Source of the DNA: Solirubrobacteraceae bacterium
GTDB taxonomy: Bacteria; Actinomycetota; Thermoleophilia; Solirubrobacterales; Solirubrobacteraceae
Assembly: GCA_019683665.1 (NCBI GenBank)
Contig: JADGIB010000206.1
Coordinates: 1 to 6,636 of the forward strand
DNA length: 6,636 nt
Reading direction: 5' to 3'
In this document: piece by piece, positions 4,845-6,636 of the stretch
Layout: each line of letters opens with the position of its first letter
Numbering within the stretch: the first letter of the stretch is position 1
Notes under the pieces: model-generated
Told to the model about the DNA's origin: nothing
Seen by the model: the letters and a program-made list of their open reading frames with translations, nothing else
The model's database searches: none
Position numbers and translations under genes: made by a program

Positions 4845-6018
4845 CGGATCGCATCGCGAGCAGCTCGGCCGCGCGCGCCCCGGCGCGGGGCGTGCCGGCC
4901 AGCAGCTGGGCCGCCAGCGGGGCGATCGAGACCGCGAAGCGCTCCCCCGGATGGCGCTCGAGCTGCTCCTGCCCGTGGGCGAGCAGCTCGTCGATCGTCG
5001 CCAGCAGCTCCTCCTCGTGGCCGGCGCCGGTGCCGCCCGTCGGGGTCTGGCAGGCGAGCCGGGCCAGCGCGAGCGGCTCGGACGGGTCCCCGCCCCGGAA
5101 CGCCGCGTAGGCGGCGACCGCGGCGTGGGCCAGGATCCGCTCGCCCGCCAGCCAGCGGGTCGACAGCGCGCCCCGCCCGGGCGGGCCGCCGAGGTCGGCC
5201 GGGGGCTCCCCGGCCAGCACCCGCTCGGCGTTGCCGCCGGCGATCGCCGCGATCGCGTCGAGGCCGAGCCCGACCTCGAGCGCGCAGCGCAGGAACGCGA
5301 GCGCGGCGAAGCGGCCCGACCCGTACGGCATGTCGCTGGCGAACAGGATCCGCGACGGGTCGACGGTCTCGAACAGCGCCAGCAGGTCCGACACCTGCCA
5401 CCAGGACGTGTCGAAGTAGAGGTTCGGCAGCTCGTTGGCCGCCGGCCCGACGAGGCCGAGGTCGCTGATCCCCGCGTGGGCGAGGATCAGCCCGGCGCCC
5501 GGGTGGCGGCGGGCGAGCGTGACGAGGTCCTCCCCCAGCGCCGGGATCCCGCGCCCCGCGTGAACGAGGACCGGCACGCGCCGCTCCTCGGCGAACGCGA
5601 CGAGCGCCGCCACCGACGGGTGCGAGAGGACGAACGCGTCCGAGCGCGGGTGGAGCTTGAAGCCGCGCGCGCCCGCCTCCAGGCAGCGGCGCGCCTCCGG
5701 CAGCGGATCGCCGGCGTTCGGGTCGATCCGCGCCAGCGGCACGAGCCGGCCGCCCGCGCCGGCCGCCTCGGCGAGGACGCGGTCGTTGGCCGGCGGGTAG
5801 CCGTCGGGCTCCGCCGTCGTGAAGACGATCGCCCGGCCGACCCCGGCCCGGTCGAGGCCCTCCAGCAGCTCGTCGCGGCTGCCGGTCACGCCGTCGGGGT
5901 CGTTGAAGCCGGTGTGCGTGTGCGCGTCGATCCAGGCCGCGTCGTCGGGGAGCAGCCGGCGCACCGCGTCGAGGTGCTCGATCAGGAGGTCGTCGTAGGG
6001 GGCTCCGGGTACCGCCAC
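4840..6018 (-). CDS. Metal-dependent amidohydrolase (Amidohydro_2-like) with C-terminal extension
   Basis: A 392-aa protein starting at GTG 6016-6018. Residues about 28-270 form a TIM-barrel metal hydrolase of the amidohydrolase-2 type: WIDAHTHTG with His33 and His35, GFKLHP with Lys121 and His123, VLVHAG with His153, LILAHAG with His181, and FASDMPYG with Asp229. All expected metal ligands and the catalytic Asp are present, so an active hydrolase or decarboxylase is likely; the substrate is not predictable. The barrel ends near GGNAERVLAGEPP. Residues about 275-392 are an extra helical region (RWLAGERILAHAAVAAYAAF, EEELLATIDELLAHGQEQLE) beyond the usual ~270-300 aa length, and I do not recognise it. 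The start is chosen because TAGCCT lies 8 nt upstream and the frame further upstream is antisense to the divergent acyltransferase. It is a soluble cytoplasmic protein. Confidence 0.85.
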   Translation of the reverse strand: MAVPGAPYDDLLIEHLDAVRRLLPDDAAWIDAHTHTGFNDPDGVTGSRDELLEGLDRAGVGRAIVFTTAEPDGYPPANDRVLAEAAGAGGRLVPLARIDPNAGDPLPEARRCLEAGARGFKLHPRSDAFVLSHPSVAALVAFAEERRVPVLVHAGRGIPALGEDLVTLARRHPGAGLILAHAGISDLGLVGPAANELPNLYFDTSWWQVSDLLALFETVDPSRILFASDMPYGSGRFAALAFLRCALEVGLGLDAIAAIAGGNAERVLAGEPPADLGGPPGRGALSTRWLAGERILAHAAVAAYAAFRGGDPSEPLALARLACQTPTGGTGAGHEEELLATIDELLAHGQEQLERHPGERFAVSIAPLAAQLLAGTPRAGARAAELLAMRSV

Positions 6019-6026
6019 GCCGCCAC

Positions 6027-6032
6027 AGGCTA
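6027..6032 (-). promoter_or_regulatory. Probable leaderless -10 element of the amidohydrolase gene
   Basis: Minus-strand TAGCCT (TANNNT) precedes the GTG at 6018 by 8 nt, with no Shine-Dalgarno between. It lies in the 39-bp gap shared with the divergent acyltransferase gene. The plus strand here offers only poor -10 candidates (CATGCT at 6041-6046, GAGAAT at 6060-6065). Confidence 0.4.
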
Positions 6033-6057
6033 CGGCTTGCCATGCTGGGGGCCGGGC

Positions 6058-6636
6058 ATGAGAATCGACCGGGTGACCAACCCCGACCGCCTCAGCGGGC
6101 TGGATGCGTCGTTCCTGCACCTCGAGCGCGGAGGGCGGGCGCCGATGCACGTCGCCGAGGTCCTCGTCTTCGAGGGCGACGCGCCCGGCTACGTCGAGCT
6201 GGTCGAGCACATCCTCTCGCGGCTGCACCTCGTGCCCCGCTACCGCCAGCGCCTGGCGCCGGTGCCGCTCGGGCAGGGCCGCCCGGTCTGGGTCGACGAC
6301 CCGCACTTCAACGTCCGCTACCACGTCCGCCACACCGGCCTGCCCCGGCCGGGCGACGACGCGGCGCTGAAGCGGCTCGCCGGGCGCCTGTTCTCGCAGC
6401 CGCTGGACCGCGACAAGCCGCTGTGGGAGCTGTGGCTCGTCGAGGGCCTGGCCGACGGCCGCTTCGCGATCATCGGCAAGACCCACCACGCGCTCGTCGA
6501 CGGCGTCTCCGGGGTCGACATCACGACCGTCCTGTTCGACGCCTCGCCCGAGCCGGCCGAGCCGCCCGCGCCGCCGGCGCCGTGGGTGCCACGCCCCGCC
6601 CCCACCCCGGCCCAGCTGCTGGCCGAGGCGCTGCTC
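6058..6636 (+). CDS. Wax ester synthase/diacylglycerol acyltransferase (WS/DGAT), N-terminal part
   Basis: An open frame of 193 codons runs off the right edge; full members are about 450-480 aa, so more than half is missing. The N-terminus DRLSGLDASFLHLE, followed by PMHVAEVLVFEG, is typical of the family. VPRYRQRL, the FNVRYHVRH segment, PLDRDKPLWELWLVEGL and the catalytic HHxxxDG motif (HHALVDGVSG, His143-His144) are all present, then a proline-rich stretch (PEPAEPPAPPAPW) begins the interdomain region. These enzymes transfer acyl-CoA to diacylglycerol or fatty alcohol, making storage triacylglycerol or wax esters at the membrane or lipid droplet. The start is uncertain: ATG at 6058 gives a five-residue extension, while GTG at 6073 begins at VTNPDRLSG, closer to the usual family start, with GAGAAT 7 nt before it. 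It diverges from the amidohydrolase; a joint function is not implied. Confidence 0.9.
   Translation, partial: MRIDRVTNPDRLSGLDASFLHLERGGRAPMHVAEVLVFEGDAPGYVELVEHILSRLHLVPRYRQRLAPVPLGQGRPVWVDDPHFNVRYHVRHTGLPRPGDDAALKRLAGRLFSQPLDRDKPLWELWLVEGLADGRFAIIGKTHHALVDGVSGVDITTVLFDASPEPAEPPAPPAPWVPRPAPTPAQLLAEALL

Noticed and set aside
4709..5110. A plus-strand frame over the riboswitch and the amidohydrolase 3' end.
   Set aside because: Arg/Ser/Ala-rich with no family resemblance, and antisense to the conserved aptamer.
6019..6489. An N-terminal extension of the amidohydrolase across the divergent gene.
   Set aside because: It is antisense to the conserved WS/DGAT N-terminus including HHxxxDG; the GTG at 6018 with TAGCCT upstream is a better start.

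Overview
The window is very GC-rich, with strongly G/C-biased third codon positions, so long spurious open frames occur on both strands. Gene content (DinB, WS/DGAT acyltransferase, RlpA-like wall protein behind a ydaO-type riboswitch, tandem-domain universal stress protein) and start-proximal TANNNT promoters suggest a high-GC actinobacterium, plausibly Thermoleophilia/Solirubrobacterales. That placement is inference; there is no rRNA or marker gene here.

Layout, left to right. A minus-strand cluster runs from 1660 down to the left edge: an alpha/beta-hydrolase-fold protein (893-1660), a small two-helix membrane protein (634-882) and the N-terminal part of a universal stress protein (1-612, cut by the window). 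A plus-strand thioredoxin-TPR protein of the YbbN/CnoX type (1688-2455) diverges from the hydrolase across only 27 bp. Its stop codon overlaps that of a convergent minus-strand DNA polymerase IV gene (2452-3498), which has a perfect LexA/SOS box in its promoter region. Upstream of dinB lie two GC-rich hairpins and then a secreted RlpA-like double-psi beta-barrel protein (3632-4594, minus). Its 5' leader holds a well-conserved cyclic-di-AMP (ydaO/yuaA) riboswitch (about 4617-4764). Next is a metal-dependent amidohydrolase (4840-6018, minus), and 39 bp away a divergent wax ester synthase/diacylglycerol acyltransferase (from 6058, plus) runs off the right edge.

Two expression styles can be seen. 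Five or six genes have a TANNNT hexamer 7-13 nt before the start codon and no convincing Shine-Dalgarno, as expected for leaderless or nearly leaderless mRNAs. The RlpA-like gene instead has a long structured leader and a strong AAAGGAG ribosome binding site. Functionally the window mixes stress responses (SOS polymerase, chaperedoxin, universal stress protein), c-di-AMP-controlled wall remodelling and lipid storage. I see no mobile element, CRISPR array, tRNA or rRNA. The best leads are the riboswitch-RlpA unit, the symmetrical bidirectional -10 element, the SOS box on dinB, and three proteins whose active or ligand site departs from the family pattern: the hydrolase lacks the catalytic His, the stress protein lacks its ATP loop, and the Pol IV clamp motif is altered.
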